Notes: a model not told the origin generated them from the letters alone. A DNA stretch of 35,000 nt from Acidobacteriota bacterium (GCA_021800255.1 JAJYZC010000035.1:1-35000); one strand, 5' to 3'; numbered from the stretch's first letter, positions 1 to 8,590 are shown. Numbers and translations: made by a program.

Positions 1-450
1 CAGCAGGAAACCTGGAACCGTATAACCCATGTAATCTCCAAAATGCGATCTGAGGGTACATCGCTCACCCAAGCATCGCGCGAATTCGGCCTTGATCCCC
101 GCGTGGTCAAGAACCGCGCCGGATCAGCACTACGGAAGTCAAAGAATGGGCGCTACGTCGCACGACCCAGCGACAAGTTGCTCCGGGTGCTCGTAATTCC
201 TAGCCCGGACGGCTTGATGGAGGTTGCCGTGCGCAGTTCTGACATTGCCAGCAAGATCGGCGAGTACAATGCCGCTGTTCAGAGATACCTGCGAACAGGT
301 GATGCGTCGCGCCTCAAGAAGTTTCGGCGTTTGAAGCTCTTGACCGAAAAGGGCAAGCGAATCAAGCTCGTTACGGATTTGGCTGAATTGCAAAAGCTGG
401 GTTCGGCAGGCGTGTTGTCATTTGAATCTCTCTACAGGAGCGCAGCCTAA
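1..450 (+). CDS. Helix-turn-helix hypothetical protein (5' end outside window)
   Basis: The frame is open from base 1, so the gene begins upstream; an internal ATG at 43 is unlikely to be the true start because the upstream residues (QQETWNRITHVISKM) read as coherent protein. The segment GTSLTQASREFGLDPRVVKN (internal residues about 5-24 from the ATG at 43) has the look of a helix-turn-helix, followed by a basic region and a C-terminus ending SAGVLSFESLYRSAA. It is probably a small DNA-binding or adaptor protein; no named family can be assigned. Its stop overlaps the next start by one base (TAATG), so the two genes are translationally coupled. From memory, similar small proteins sit beside bacterial PolB-type genes, but I could not check this. 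Function unknown. Confidence 0.7.
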   Translation, partial: QQETWNRITHVISKMRSEGTSLTQASREFGLDPRVVKNRAGSALRKSKNGRYVARPSDKLLRVLVIPSPDGLMEVAVRSSDIASKIGEYNAAVQRYLRTGDASRLKKFRRLKLLTEKGKRIKLVTDLAELQKLGSAGVLSFESLYRSAA

Positions 451-950
451 TGAAGAACAAACTTCCCACACGTGACCCGATAGGGAAAGAGCTACGCCGC
501 AGCCGAGCGCAGCGGCGGGTAGGCCCAGGCAGCAAGTGCAAGTCGTGCGGAGAGGCGCGGCCCGAAGCCCTGATTGGCCAGTCGAATCCGATGATCTGCG
601 CAGAATGTAAGCGCAAGCAAGCGGGACAATCCGTTATAGATCGCCATCACATTGCAGGGCAAAGAAACCATGATCTGACGATCCCAGTACCGGCAAACGA
701 CCATCGCGCAATCCTTACCCCAGCCATGTATGACTGGCCAAGGGAGACGCGCGAAAATCCGACCGGGTCTCCCTTACTCGAAGCCGCCGGGTGCATTCGG
801 GGCTTCTGCGATTTCATCGTCTACCTACTGGACGAACTTCTTCTTTGGGTAGCAGAACTTCTCGAAGCCCTACACAAGGAATTGGTGCACAGGTTCGGAG
901 AGTGTTACTGGCAGGTTGTGAAAATTGGGTCCACAGAGCGACGGCGATAG
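450..950 (+). CDS. Four-cysteine, HNH-like hypothetical protein
   Basis: A 166-residue protein. Two CxxC pairs (C30/C33 and C50/C53) form a likely zinc-binding knuckle. They are followed by DRHHIAGQRNH (65-74), then N83 and H85, which resembles the bba-metal arrangement of HNH nucleases (H-H...N...H) but is short and may be degenerate. The basic N-terminus fits nucleic-acid binding. The C-terminal half (about 113-150) is a hydrophobic, amphipathic helix-rich stretch without an obvious full membrane span. The start codon overlaps the preceding stop by one base, and the polymerase gene starts 10 bases after the stop, so the three genes look like one transcription unit. The role as a nuclease is inference from the motif only; it could also be a structural zinc ribbon. 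Confidence 0.68.
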   Translation: MKNKLPTRDPIGKELRRSRAQRRVGPGSKCKSCGEARPEALIGQSNPMICAECKRKQAGQSVIDRHHIAGQRNHDLTIPVPANDHRAILTPAMYDWPRETRENPTGSPLLEAAGCIRGFCDFIVYLLDELLLWVAELLEALHKELVHRFGECYWQVVKIGSTERRR

Positions 951-960
951 AAATTCTCTT

Positions 961-2910
961 ATGTGTGAACCCTACCCTCTTGACCTCGCAATTCGCGTAT
1001 ACCCGGAAGTTGAGGGCCTAGCGCCCAAACCGAGAGTGCATCCGCCGTGGCATCCGCCAAGCGCAATGCTGGTCTTTGATACGGAGACGCGAACAGATGC
1101 GACACAAAGCCTCATGTTTGGATGTTTCCGGTTCATTGTGGATGGGCAATGTGTACGCGAGGCTCTTTTCCATGCACCAGATTTATCAAAGACTGAAATG
1201 GCCACGTTGAAGAAGTACGTGGCGACTCGTCCGGCATGTGTAGCCCGACATTGCTGCTCCTCTCTTGACCTGCTCTCGTTAGACGAGTTTCTTTATGAGT
1301 TATTCCGCGCGGCCTACAAAACGAAATGCCTGCTTGTGGGCTTCAATCTCCCCTTCGACTTGTCGAGACTGGGGTTTGACGTTGCGCCAGCTAGGGGCGA
1401 ATTCGTAGGCGGCTTTTCGCTAGGTCTTTGGTCATATGTTGACAAAAAGGGTCACCGAAAGAGAAATGCATTTCGCCCAAGAATAGGGATCAGACATATC
1501 GACAGCAAACGTGCCTTGATAGGATTCACTGCCAGAAGAAGCCCGGACGATGGCGATCTGGACAAGGATAATAAAACAGGAAAAGAGAACACCTTCCGAG
1601 GAAATTTCCTTGATCTTCGGACGCTTGCATTTGCGCTCGACAGGAGCCATTCTCTCAAATCTGCTTGCGATGCCTTCGGTGTCGAGCATGGCAAAATCGA
1701 AGCGCCGGAACACGGCAAGATCAGCGAAAGATATATTGATTACTGCCGAAGAGACGTTGAGGCAACTGCCGAGCTTGCAGAGAAATTGCTGGAGGAATTC
1801 GACAAGCATCCGATACAGCTTCGCGCAACAAGCGCCTTTTCACCTGCCTCAATCGGCAAAGCATATCTGCGGGCAATGGGCATCTCGCCGGTCTTGGATC
1901 GGCAGGAGAATTTGCAGCCTTATATTGGCTATGCGCAGTCTGCATTCTATGGCGGGCGCACCAGCGCCCACATCAGGAAATTTCCCGTGCCTGTCGTTTA
2001 CACGGATTTTCTGTCGATGTATCCCACGGTAAATAGTCTCCTTGGCCTTTGGAATTTTGTCATCGCCAAGGAAATCGGAATTCGGGCTGGCTGCAACGAT
2101 GAAATTCAATCGCTGCTGGAAAAAATAACGACGGACGAATTATTTAAGCAAAGCACTTGGGGACAGTTGACGGCATTTGTCCAAATTATGCCCCAGGGCG
2201 ATATTCTACCCGCTCGCTGCAAATACAACCCGGCAACAAATGATTGGCAGGTTGGCATCAATCATCTTTACGCGAGAAACTCCGATGATGCGCTTTGGTT
2301 TTCTCTGCCGGATGTTGTGGCCTCTGTGATCCTAACGGGACGTGTTCCGCGCATTGTCGATTCGTTCATTCTGGAGGCTTATGAGAAGCTACCGAATTTG
2401 CGGCCAACAAAACTGCGCGGCGCAATTGACGTTGATCCGCGCAAACAGGACTTTTTTCGAGTTGTAATCGAAGAGCGCAAGCGGCTCTTTCGCCGAACTG
2501 ACATTTCGGACACGGAAAGGGAGCGACTTTCCAAAGCCTTGAAAGTGCTGGCGAATTCGGCGAGCTATGGCATTTATGCCGAAATGAACCGTGAGGATTC
2601 AAGCAACCGGGTTCCCGTTCATTGCTATGGTCTGGATGCGAAGCCATTTTCCTGCCGGGTGCATAATCCAGAAGTTCCAGGCGAATTTTGCTTTCCGCCG
2701 TTCGCCTCGCTTATCACTGGCGCGGCCCGGCTGATGCTTGCGCTACTCGAAAAGTGTGTCACCGATCTTGGCGGCACCTACGCAATGGAGGATACAGACT
2801 CGATGGCGATTGTTGCCACGGAGCGCGGCGGCCTGGTCGATTGCCCTGGTGGGGATCGCCGCAAAAAAATAGAGCCGCAGTGGTCAAGGCTCTTTCATGG
2901 AGACAAGTAG
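961..2910 (+). CDS. Family B DNA polymerase, N-terminal part (exonuclease and palm), ends at frameshift
   Basis: This frame holds all core family B motifs. Exo I is FDTET (39-43), Exo II NLPFD (129-133), Exo III YCRRD (261-265). Motif A is DFLSMYP (D349-P355), motif B KVLANSASYG (K528, N532) and motif C DTDS (611-614). The enzyme therefore should have 5'-3' polymerase and 3'-5' proofreading chemistry. I chose ATG 961, ten bases after the previous stop; a TTG at 925 overlaps the previous gene. The frame terminates soon after motif C, before the thumb KxY motif, which is found intact one frame back (next entry), so this product alone is truncated. About 170 residues separate motifs A and B, more than in compact replicases. 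It is not a housekeeping enzyme in most bacteria and points to a mobile or plasmid-derived element. Confidence 0.85.
   Translation: MCEPYPLDLAIRVYPEVEGLAPKPRVHPPWHPPSAMLVFDTETRTDATQSLMFGCFRFIVDGQCVREALFHAPDLSKTEMATLKKYVATRPACVARHCCSSLDLLSLDEFLYELFRAAYKTKCLLVGFNLPFDLSRLGFDVAPARGEFVGGFSLGLWSYVDKKGHRKRNAFRPRIGIRHIDSKRALIGFTARRSPDDGDLDKDNKTGKENTFRGNFLDLRTLAFALDRSHSLKSACDAFGVEHGKIEAPEHGKISERYIDYCRRDVEATAELAEKLLEEFDKHPIQLRATSAFSPASIGKAYLRAMGISPVLDRQENLQPYIGYAQSAFYGGRTSAHIRKFPVPVVYTDFLSMYPTVNSLLGLWNFVIAKEIGIRAGCNDEIQSLLEKITTDELFKQSTWGQLTAFVQIMPQGDILPARCKYNPATNDWQVGINHLYARNSDDALWFSLPDVVASVILTGRVPRIVDSFILEAYEKLPNLRPTKLRGAIDVDPRKQDFFRVVIEERKRLFRRTDISDTERERLSKALKVLANSASYGIYAEMNREDSSNRVPVHCYGLDAKPFSCRVHNPEVPGEFCFPPFASLITGAARLMLALLEKCVTDLGGTYAMEDTDSMAIVATERGGLVDCPGGDRRKKIEPQWSRLFHGDK
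2863..2869 (+). other. A7 homopolymer at the polymerase frame change
   Basis: Seven A bases read as AAA AAA A in the polymerase frame. A -1 move here joins the motif C frame to the thumb-domain frame with sensible protein on both sides (RRKK then NRAAVVKALSW). An eighth A would restore a single continuous gene. It may be a programmed -1 site, transcriptional slippage, a real inactivating deletion or a homopolymer sequencing error; the sequence alone cannot decide. Confidence 0.7.
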
Positions 2911-3968
2911 GCGGGATTGTCGAGCGGTTCAAATCCCTTAGCCCGTATGACAACTCTGCTGTACCCGGATCGATTCTTAAAGTTGAGGATGACAACTTTG
3001 ATCTGAAGACTGGAAAGCAGCGCCAACTGTGGTGCTACGCGATTTCTGCCAAGCGATATGCGCTCTTTCTCCGCAATGCAAACGGCACACCGGAATTGCT
3101 TAGAAAGGAAAAGAATAACAGTGAGAATCGCTGGTCCGAACATGGCCTTGGTCACTTACTGAATCCGACAGACTCCGAAAGCGATGATCGGGAGTGGATT
3201 GCGCACGTATGGCAGCAAATTCTAAATTCTGCGGTAGGCAGGCGAATTGTTCCAATGTCTTTTCAAGCGACTCCCGCCGTTGGGCGCGTCACCGTGAGCA
3301 ATCCGGCAATTCTTCGCGCGTTGGAGACCTTGAATTCAGGAAAGAACTACCCTGAGCAGATCAAGCCCTTTAATTTCTTGCTGAGTTGCCACGTGAAACC
3401 ATTGGGGCATCCGGTCGGTGTTGATCCTGCGCGCTTTCACCTTATTGCGCCCTATGAGATGAATCCTGCGAAGTGGACCCACCTTGAATGGACAGATCAG
3501 TATTCGGGGCAAGCATTCCGAATTTTCACTTCCGAACATTATTCGAGCAGGCAAACTGCAAGTGTAAAGACGTTCGGAGATGTGATCTCCGAATATGAAT
3601 TCCATGCCGAGCCTAAATGTGCCGACTCAAAAGGGAACACTTGCGAGAAAACTACACGCGGGTTGCTCCAGCGGCGGCACGTCCTGATTGATCGAATCAG
3701 ATTCATTGGGAAGGAATCGAATGAGCTTGAGGAAATCGACGCTGGTTTGATCCATTCCGCAGCCGATGCGTACACTGAGTTCATTGATCCGAGCCGTGAC
3801 GATTGGGCAGTCAAAATCAGGCCAGCATTGAAGCGAATTGTTCTATCCAAACTGCGCAAGGAAACAGGGTTTTCACGCCGGGCGCTCATCAACTGGCGCA
3901 CGGGGAAATCGCGGCCACACCCGCGCAACCAAGGGAGACTCGTTGATTTCTTGCGGCGAAATGGGTGA
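2868..3968 (+). CDS. Family B DNA polymerase, C-terminal part (thumb, KxY motif, terminal HTH), in -1 frame
   Basis: This is the continuation of the polymerase in the -1 frame. It begins where the two frames can be joined at the A run; a GTG at 2880 is the nearest independent start but has no convincing ribosome site. ISAKRYALF (KRY codons 3051-3059) matches the KxY thumb motif of family B polymerases, which contacts the primer strand. It is preceded by ILKVEDDNFD, where family members position the end of the palm. The last about 45 residues (LSKLRKETGFSRRALINWRTGKSRPHPRN...) look like a helix-turn-helix. Joined with the preceding part, the enzyme would be about 1002 residues. No stop codon or other damage is seen across 1.1 kb, which suggests either a very recent frameshift or real recoding. 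Confidence 0.75.
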   Translation, partial: NRAAVVKALSWRQVGGIVERFKSLSPYDNSAVPGSILKVEDDNFDLKTGKQRQLWCYAISAKRYALFLRNANGTPELLRKEKNNSENRWSEHGLGHLLNPTDSESDDREWIAHVWQQILNSAVGRRIVPMSFQATPAVGRVTVSNPAILRALETLNSGKNYPEQIKPFNFLLSCHVKPLGHPVGVDPARFHLIAPYEMNPAKWTHLEWTDQYSGQAFRIFTSEHYSSRQTASVKTFGDVISEYEFHAEPKCADSKGNTCEKTTRGLLQRRHVLIDRIRFIGKESNELEEIDAGLIHSAADAYTEFIDPSRDDWAVKIRPALKRIVLSKLRKETGFSRRALINWRTGKSRPHPRNQGRLVDFLRRNG

Positions 3969-4054
3969 TTTCCTTGATGTGTGGCGTCAACGGTAGCTTT
4001 CCTGGAAAATGTTGAGCGCGCGCGCAGGCCGGGTATTTAGAATGGAATCCGTCC

Positions 4055-5596
4055 ATGCCCAAGCTCGATTGGCTCACTCGAAACGAAGATGAGAAGGTCT
4101 CCGCCCGCGTTCCCTACCGGCTGCTGGAAGCGGTGCCGGAGCATTCCTATGGGGACCCGAACGCCGAAAACATGCTCATCCAAGGGGACAACTTGGACGC
4201 GCTGAAGGCCCTGCTCCCGTTCTACGCGGGCCGGGTGAAGTGCATCTTCATCGATCCGCCCTACAACACCCGGAGCGCCTTTGAGCACTACGATGACAAC
4301 CTGGAGCACACGCAATGGCTCGGAATGATGTACCCGCGTCTGGAGCTGTTGCGGGATTTGCTTGCAGAGGACGGCAGCATTTGGGTCACGATTGATGACA
4401 ATGAGGCGCATTACCTCAAAGTCATCATGGATGAGGTGTTCGGGCGCAAGAATTTTGCCGCAACGATTGTTTGGGAGAAAAGGACGACACGGGAGAATAG
4501 GCGTGTCTTTTCATTCAAGCATGACCATGTTTTGATTTATGCGAAAGATAAGTCCATTTTTGAACAGATTCGCAATCCACTTGAGATAAACGATGCCATA
4601 AAGGCGCGGTACAGCAATCCCGACAACGATCCTCGTGGTCCTTGGCAGTCCGTATCAGCGAACGCGATGGCTGGTCACGGAACACCGAGCCAGTTTTACG
4701 CTCTCGTGACTCCATCAGGTAGAAAACTTGACCCGCCTCCTGGTCGATGCTGGTTGTATACACAAGAAAGAATGAAAGAGGAGATAGCGCACGGCAATAT
4801 ATGGTTCGGAAAGAACGGATCGGGTGTGCCCCGCGTGAAGCGATTTTTCAGGGCCAGTAAAGATACGGGACTTACGCCCGAGACAATATGGAATGCGGCT
4901 GAGGTCGGAACTAACGACGAAGCGAAGAAGGAAACTAATCGCATTTTTGAGGTTGATAGTCTGTTTGACACGCCCAAACCTGAGAGGCTCATCGCACGAG
5001 TGATTCATATTGCATCGAATCCTGCCGACATAGTATTGGACAGCTTTCTCGGCTCCGGCACAACGGCTGCTGTAGCACACAAGATGGGCCGCCGCTACAT
5101 CGGCATTGAGATGGGAGAGCACGCGATTACGCATTGCGTCCCGCGCCTCAAGAAAGTGGTGGACGGGGAGCAGGGCGGAATCTCGGAGGCGGTTGGCTGG
5201 AAGGGCGGAGGCGGATTCCACTTTTACAAGCTCGGCAGTCCCGTGTTTGATGAAGAGGGCCGCATCAATCCGGCTGTACGTTTCGCGCACCTTGCCGCGC
5301 ACGTCTGGTTTGCCGAGACGCGCACACCGTTGCCGCGTCACAAGATGCACCAGGGGCGGCGCTCGCCGCTGTTGGGCGTGCATGAGGGAGTGGGCTATTA
5401 CCTGCTTTTCAACGGCATCCTTGGGGACAAGCGGCCTGATGGCGGCAATGTGCTGACGCGCCGGTTGCTTGCAGAGTTGCCCGCGCACGATGGCCCCAAG
5501 GTGATTTACGGCGAAAGCAGCCGGTTGAGCAGGGAAAGCCTGCTCCAGCTTGGCATCACGTTCAAGCAGACACCCTACGATGTGAAGGCGCGTTGA
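4055..5596 (+). CDS. mod: Type III restriction-modification DNA methyltransferase (Mod)
   Basis: A 513-residue adenine-N6 DNA methyltransferase. Motif IV DPPY (67-70) precedes the AdoMet-binding motif DSFLGSGTT (329-337), the beta-class order used by Type III Mod subunits. The N-terminus (MPKLDWL...VPYRLLE) and the segment NMLIQGDNLDALKALL are typical of the family. The central part (about 135-325) would be the target-recognition region that sets the DNA site; it is noticeably more AT-rich than the rest. The C-terminal part (GWKGGGGFHFYKLGSPVF and following) is the usual Mod tail. The res gene begins 78 bases after the stop, so the two should be co-transcribed. Mod methylates one strand of an asymmetric site and guides Res for cleavage. 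No simple repeat suggestive of phase variation was found. Confidence 0.93.
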   Translation: MPKLDWLTRNEDEKVSARVPYRLLEAVPEHSYGDPNAENMLIQGDNLDALKALLPFYAGRVKCIFIDPPYNTRSAFEHYDDNLEHTQWLGMMYPRLELLRDLLAEDGSIWVTIDDNEAHYLKVIMDEVFGRKNFAATIVWEKRTTRENRRVFSFKHDHVLIYAKDKSIFEQIRNPLEINDAIKARYSNPDNDPRGPWQSVSANAMAGHGTPSQFYALVTPSGRKLDPPPGRCWLYTQERMKEEIAHGNIWFGKNGSGVPRVKRFFRASKDTGLTPETIWNAAEVGTNDEAKKETNRIFEVDSLFDTPKPERLIARVIHIASNPADIVLDSFLGSGTTAAVAHKMGRRYIGIEMGEHAITHCVPRLKKVVDGEQGGISEAVGWKGGGGFHFYKLGSPVFDEEGRINPAVRFAHLAAHVWFAETRTPLPRHKMHQGRRSPLLGVHEGVGYYLLFNGILGDKRPDGGNVLTRRLLAELPAHDGPKVIYGESSRLSRESLLQLGITFKQTPYDVKAR

Positions 5597-5674
5597 GTGC
5601 TGGCCGCACGGGCGGCGTTTGTGTGTGCGGGCCAAGCGTTTGCGATTGACCGATCCTGGCAGCAAGGGGATGGA

Positions 5675-8296
5675 ATGAGGCTAAAGAATTTCCAAGAGGA
5701 CACGCTGAAGGCTCTGAAAGAGTATCTGGAGGCCGTGCGCCTGAGCGGGGACCCGGAGACGGCATTCCTGAAGGTGGCGAAGCCGCCCGATGGCCGCTTG
5801 CCGTTGTACCGGAAAGTGCAGGACCTGGAGAGCATCCCATACGTCTGCTTGCGGCTGCCCACGGGCGGCGGCAAGACGATTGTGGGAGCCTATTCCATCC
5901 GCGTTGCCGGGCAAAGCTACATCGAAAAGGACTACCCGGTTGTGCTGTGGCTGGTGCCTTCAAACTCCATCCGCACGCAGACGGCACAGGCGCTCAAGAA
6001 CAATGCGCATCCATACCGCATCGCGTTGGATGAAGCCTTCGATGGGCGCGTGCGCGTGTTTGAAATATCGGAGATTGAGAACATCCGCCCACAGGATTTA
6101 CGGGACGGGGTGTGCGTAGTGGTGGGCACCATTCAATCGTTGCGCGTGACCAGCACGGAAGGGCGCGACGTGTACGCGCACAAAGAGGCTCTGGAGGACC
6201 ACTTCACAAGACTGAATGTGAACGTGCCGGGTTTGGAGCGCATCGAAAACGGCGCGGGCGCGGGCAAGGTGAAGTATTCTTTCGCCAACCTGATGATGAT
6301 TCACCAGCCGCTCATCATCATGGATGAGGCGCATAACGCCCGCACGTCACTGACCTTTGACACGCTGAAGCGGCTCGCGCCTTCAGCCATCATCGAACTG
6401 ACCGCAACGCCAGACACGGACCCGCGCACGGGCAGCAATGTGCTTTATCGTGTCTCCGCATCAGAGCTGAAGGCCGAAGAGATGATTAAACTGCCCATCG
6501 TGCTCACGGTCCATGAGAGCAATTGGGAGGAAGCGGTTGGGGATGCTTGTCGCACGCGCAAACGGCTTGCGGAGACGGCGGCAGGTGAGCCTGAGTACAT
6601 TCGCCCCATTCTGCTGATTCAGGCGGAGAACAAAGACAAGCCCGCAAATGTGGAGGCCGTAAAGCAATTCCTGCTGGACAGCGAACATCTCACGGAAGAG
6701 CAAATCGCCATTGCAACGGGAGACCAACGGGACCTGGACAAAATCAATCTCTTTGACCCGGCGTGCAAGGTTGAGGTGGTCATCACGGTACAGGCGCTCA
6801 AAGAGGGATGGGATTGTTCCTTCGCCTATGTGTTTTGTTCCACGGCGAACATCGGGAGCAGCCGGGATGTAGAGCAGCTTTTGGGCCGCGTGTTGCGGAT
6901 GCCGTATGCGAAACGGCGCAAGGCGGCGGAACTAAACAAAGCCTATGCCCACGTTTCCAGCCCCAATTTCCTGGAGGCGGCAAAGCAGCTTGAAACCTGC
7001 ATGATTGAGAAGATGGGCTTTGAAGAGACTGAGGCAGAGCAGTACATCGAAGTGCAACAGCCGTCCATTCCGAATCTGCCGCTCTTTCTTCAGGAGAATC
7101 CACTTCGATTGACGATTGCGGAGCCGCTGAAGCTGGAGGGCCTTTCCGAGCGGGAGCGCCAGTCCATCATCGTGAAGTCTGAGGCTCCGGGGCAAATCGA
7201 AATTGAGGTGCATGGGCAGGTTACGCCGCAGATTCAGAAGGCCGCTCTTGCCGCTGTACCGGAGCCACAACGCGCCGAAACACTGCGGAGGATCACTGAG
7301 CACATTGCGGAGCAGGAATCGCGCCTGGCGCCCGCTCTGCGCGGGGAAAAGCTGCTAGTTCCGCGCCTGTGCGTGCGCTACCAAGGCGAGCTGTTGCCGT
7401 TCGATAAAGAGCTGGTGCTTGATGCCGCGTCGTGGGACTTGAGCCAATGCGCCGTTGACCTGAGTGACTTCCGGTTCAACGACACATCGAAGACGTTTGA
7501 ATTTGATGTGCAGGGCAGCAAGGTTGTGTATACGTTCAAAGGTGAGCAGCAACTTGACCTGAATCTGCTGCCGGGCGAGTGGACCGAGAATGACCTGATT
7601 CGTTGGCTGGACAAGGAACTGCGGCAGCCGGACATTCGGCAAACGGCAAGCCTCGCATGGCTCCGCATGTGCGTGCGGCAGCTTTTGGACCGCAAGGGCT
7701 TTGACCTCCCACTGCTGGTGCGGGCGAAATTCATCCTTGCGGGCAAGCTGGCGGAGCGCCGGGATGAGTGCCGGGCATCCGCATATAACGCCGGGTATCA
7801 GGAATTGCTCTTTGGGCCGAACGCCGCACCAGAAACCAGCTTTGATTTCGCCTTCCGGTACGATCCGAATGTGTATCCGGCCAAGTGGTACTACAGCGGG
7901 CGGAATCGGTTTGAAAAGCACTTCTACCCGATGGTGGGAGAGCTGAAGAGCACGGGCGAAGAGTGCGATTGCGCAGAGGCATTGGATGCTCAATCGGGGA
8001 TCAGGACTTGGGTACGGAATCTGGCGCTCCAGCCGGACTCATCATTTTGGCTTCAGACTTCAACTGACCGCTTCTACCCGGACTTTGTGGCGGAAACGCT
8101 GGATGGCCGCTTGCTGGTGGTGGAGTACAAAGGCGAGGATTACGCCACCAATGACGATTCCAAGGAAAAGAAGCTGCTTGGAGAATTATGGGCAAGCAAG
8201 AGCAACGGCAGAGCCTTGTTCCTGATGGCAGTCAGAATAGATGAGCGGGGCAGGAACGTCCATGAGCAAATCAGGGGAACGATAGAGGGTTGGTAG
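5675..8296 (+). CDS. res: Type III restriction enzyme, helicase-nuclease subunit (Res)
   Basis: An 873-residue SF2 helicase with a C-terminal nuclease. Walker A is LPTGGGKT (61-68), motif II DEAH (217-220), motif III TAT (243-245), and motif VI QLLGRVLRMP lies in the second RecA domain. Near the C-terminus PD (802-803) and EYK (817-819) make a PD-(D/E)xK nuclease site in FYPDFVAETLDGRLLVVEYK. Together with the adjacent Mod this is a Type III system in which ATP-driven sliding leads to cleavage of unmethylated DNA. I chose ATG 5675 because an AGGGG ribosome site lies just upstream and MRLKNFQEDTL matches the usual N-terminus; GTG 5597, abutting the mod stop, would add 26 atypical residues. All motifs are intact, so it should be active. 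Confidence 0.92.
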   Translation: MRLKNFQEDTLKALKEYLEAVRLSGDPETAFLKVAKPPDGRLPLYRKVQDLESIPYVCLRLPTGGGKTIVGAYSIRVAGQSYIEKDYPVVLWLVPSNSIRTQTAQALKNNAHPYRIALDEAFDGRVRVFEISEIENIRPQDLRDGVCVVVGTIQSLRVTSTEGRDVYAHKEALEDHFTRLNVNVPGLERIENGAGAGKVKYSFANLMMIHQPLIIMDEAHNARTSLTFDTLKRLAPSAIIELTATPDTDPRTGSNVLYRVSASELKAEEMIKLPIVLTVHESNWEEAVGDACRTRKRLAETAAGEPEYIRPILLIQAENKDKPANVEAVKQFLLDSEHLTEEQIAIATGDQRDLDKINLFDPACKVEVVITVQALKEGWDCSFAYVFCSTANIGSSRDVEQLLGRVLRMPYAKRRKAAELNKAYAHVSSPNFLEAAKQLETCMIEKMGFEETEAEQYIEVQQPSIPNLPLFLQENPLRLTIAEPLKLEGLSERERQSIIVKSEAPGQIEIEVHGQVTPQIQKAALAAVPEPQRAETLRRITEHIAEQESRLAPALRGEKLLVPRLCVRYQGELLPFDKELVLDAASWDLSQCAVDLSDFRFNDTSKTFEFDVQGSKVVYTFKGEQQLDLNLLPGEWTENDLIRWLDKELRQPDIRQTASLAWLRMCVRQLLDRKGFDLPLLVRAKFILAGKLAERRDECRASAYNAGYQELLFGPNAAPETSFDFAFRYDPNVYPAKWYYSGRNRFEKHFYPMVGELKSTGEECDCAEALDAQSGIRTWVRNLALQPDSSFWLQTSTDRFYPDFVAETLDGRLLVVEYKGEDYATNDDSKEKKLLGELWASKSNGRALFLMAVRIDERGRNVHEQIRGTIEGW

Positions 8297-8590
8297 CAGA
8301 TGCGCATTGTGAATTGCTGCGGATTTCATCGCATGATGGGACCAAAGCTGCGCTCGGATACTCCCACGTCTATCCGCTTGTGTGCCGCGTTCCACTACGC
8401 GCCGTTACTTGATTTGCACACATCTCAGCACTGGAAATGGAATGAGGCAATTGCCCCAATCTTGGGGCAGTGAGGGGGGGCACTGGAGCAGTGGGGGGGG
8501 GGTGCACTTTTCCCGGTCCCTGTCTCCTATCCCCTGCTCCATTTGACCCTGTCTTTGCGGCTAACTAGACTTGCAGACAGGGCTTCTTCG
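8297..8590. other. Gene-poor junction between restriction system and chromosomal genes
   Basis: No credible gene is seen. The stretch holds a perfect 8-base inverted repeat with two bases between the arms (8452-8469, TGCCCCAA/TTGGGGCA), a G7 run (8474-8480) and a G10 run (8493-8502). The hairpin lacks a following T tract, so it is not a standard terminator. Composition changes across this stretch from the less GC-rich left part to the GC-rich right part, so it may be the island boundary. No tRNA-like fragment or obvious attachment repeat was recognised. Confidence 0.45.

Noticed and set aside
4055-5596. Phase-variable Mod (phasevarion)
   Set aside because: No simple sequence repeat long enough to slip was found in or just before the gene.
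4715-5665. 316-codon minus-strand open frame opposite mod
   Set aside because: Mod has intact methyltransferase motifs in order; the reverse frame shows none and lacks a ribosome site.
5597-5674. GTG 5597 as the start of res
   Set aside because: It abuts the mod stop but has no ribosome site, and the extra 26 residues do not resemble Res N-termini; ATG 5675 has AGGGG upstream.
8452-8469. Palindrome after res as a rho-independent terminator
   Set aside because: The loop would be only two to four bases and no T tract follows on either strand at the right place.
8297-8590. tRNA or tRNA fragment as the island attachment site
   Set aside because: I looked for a T-loop-like GGTTCRANTCC and acceptor-stem pattern and saw none.
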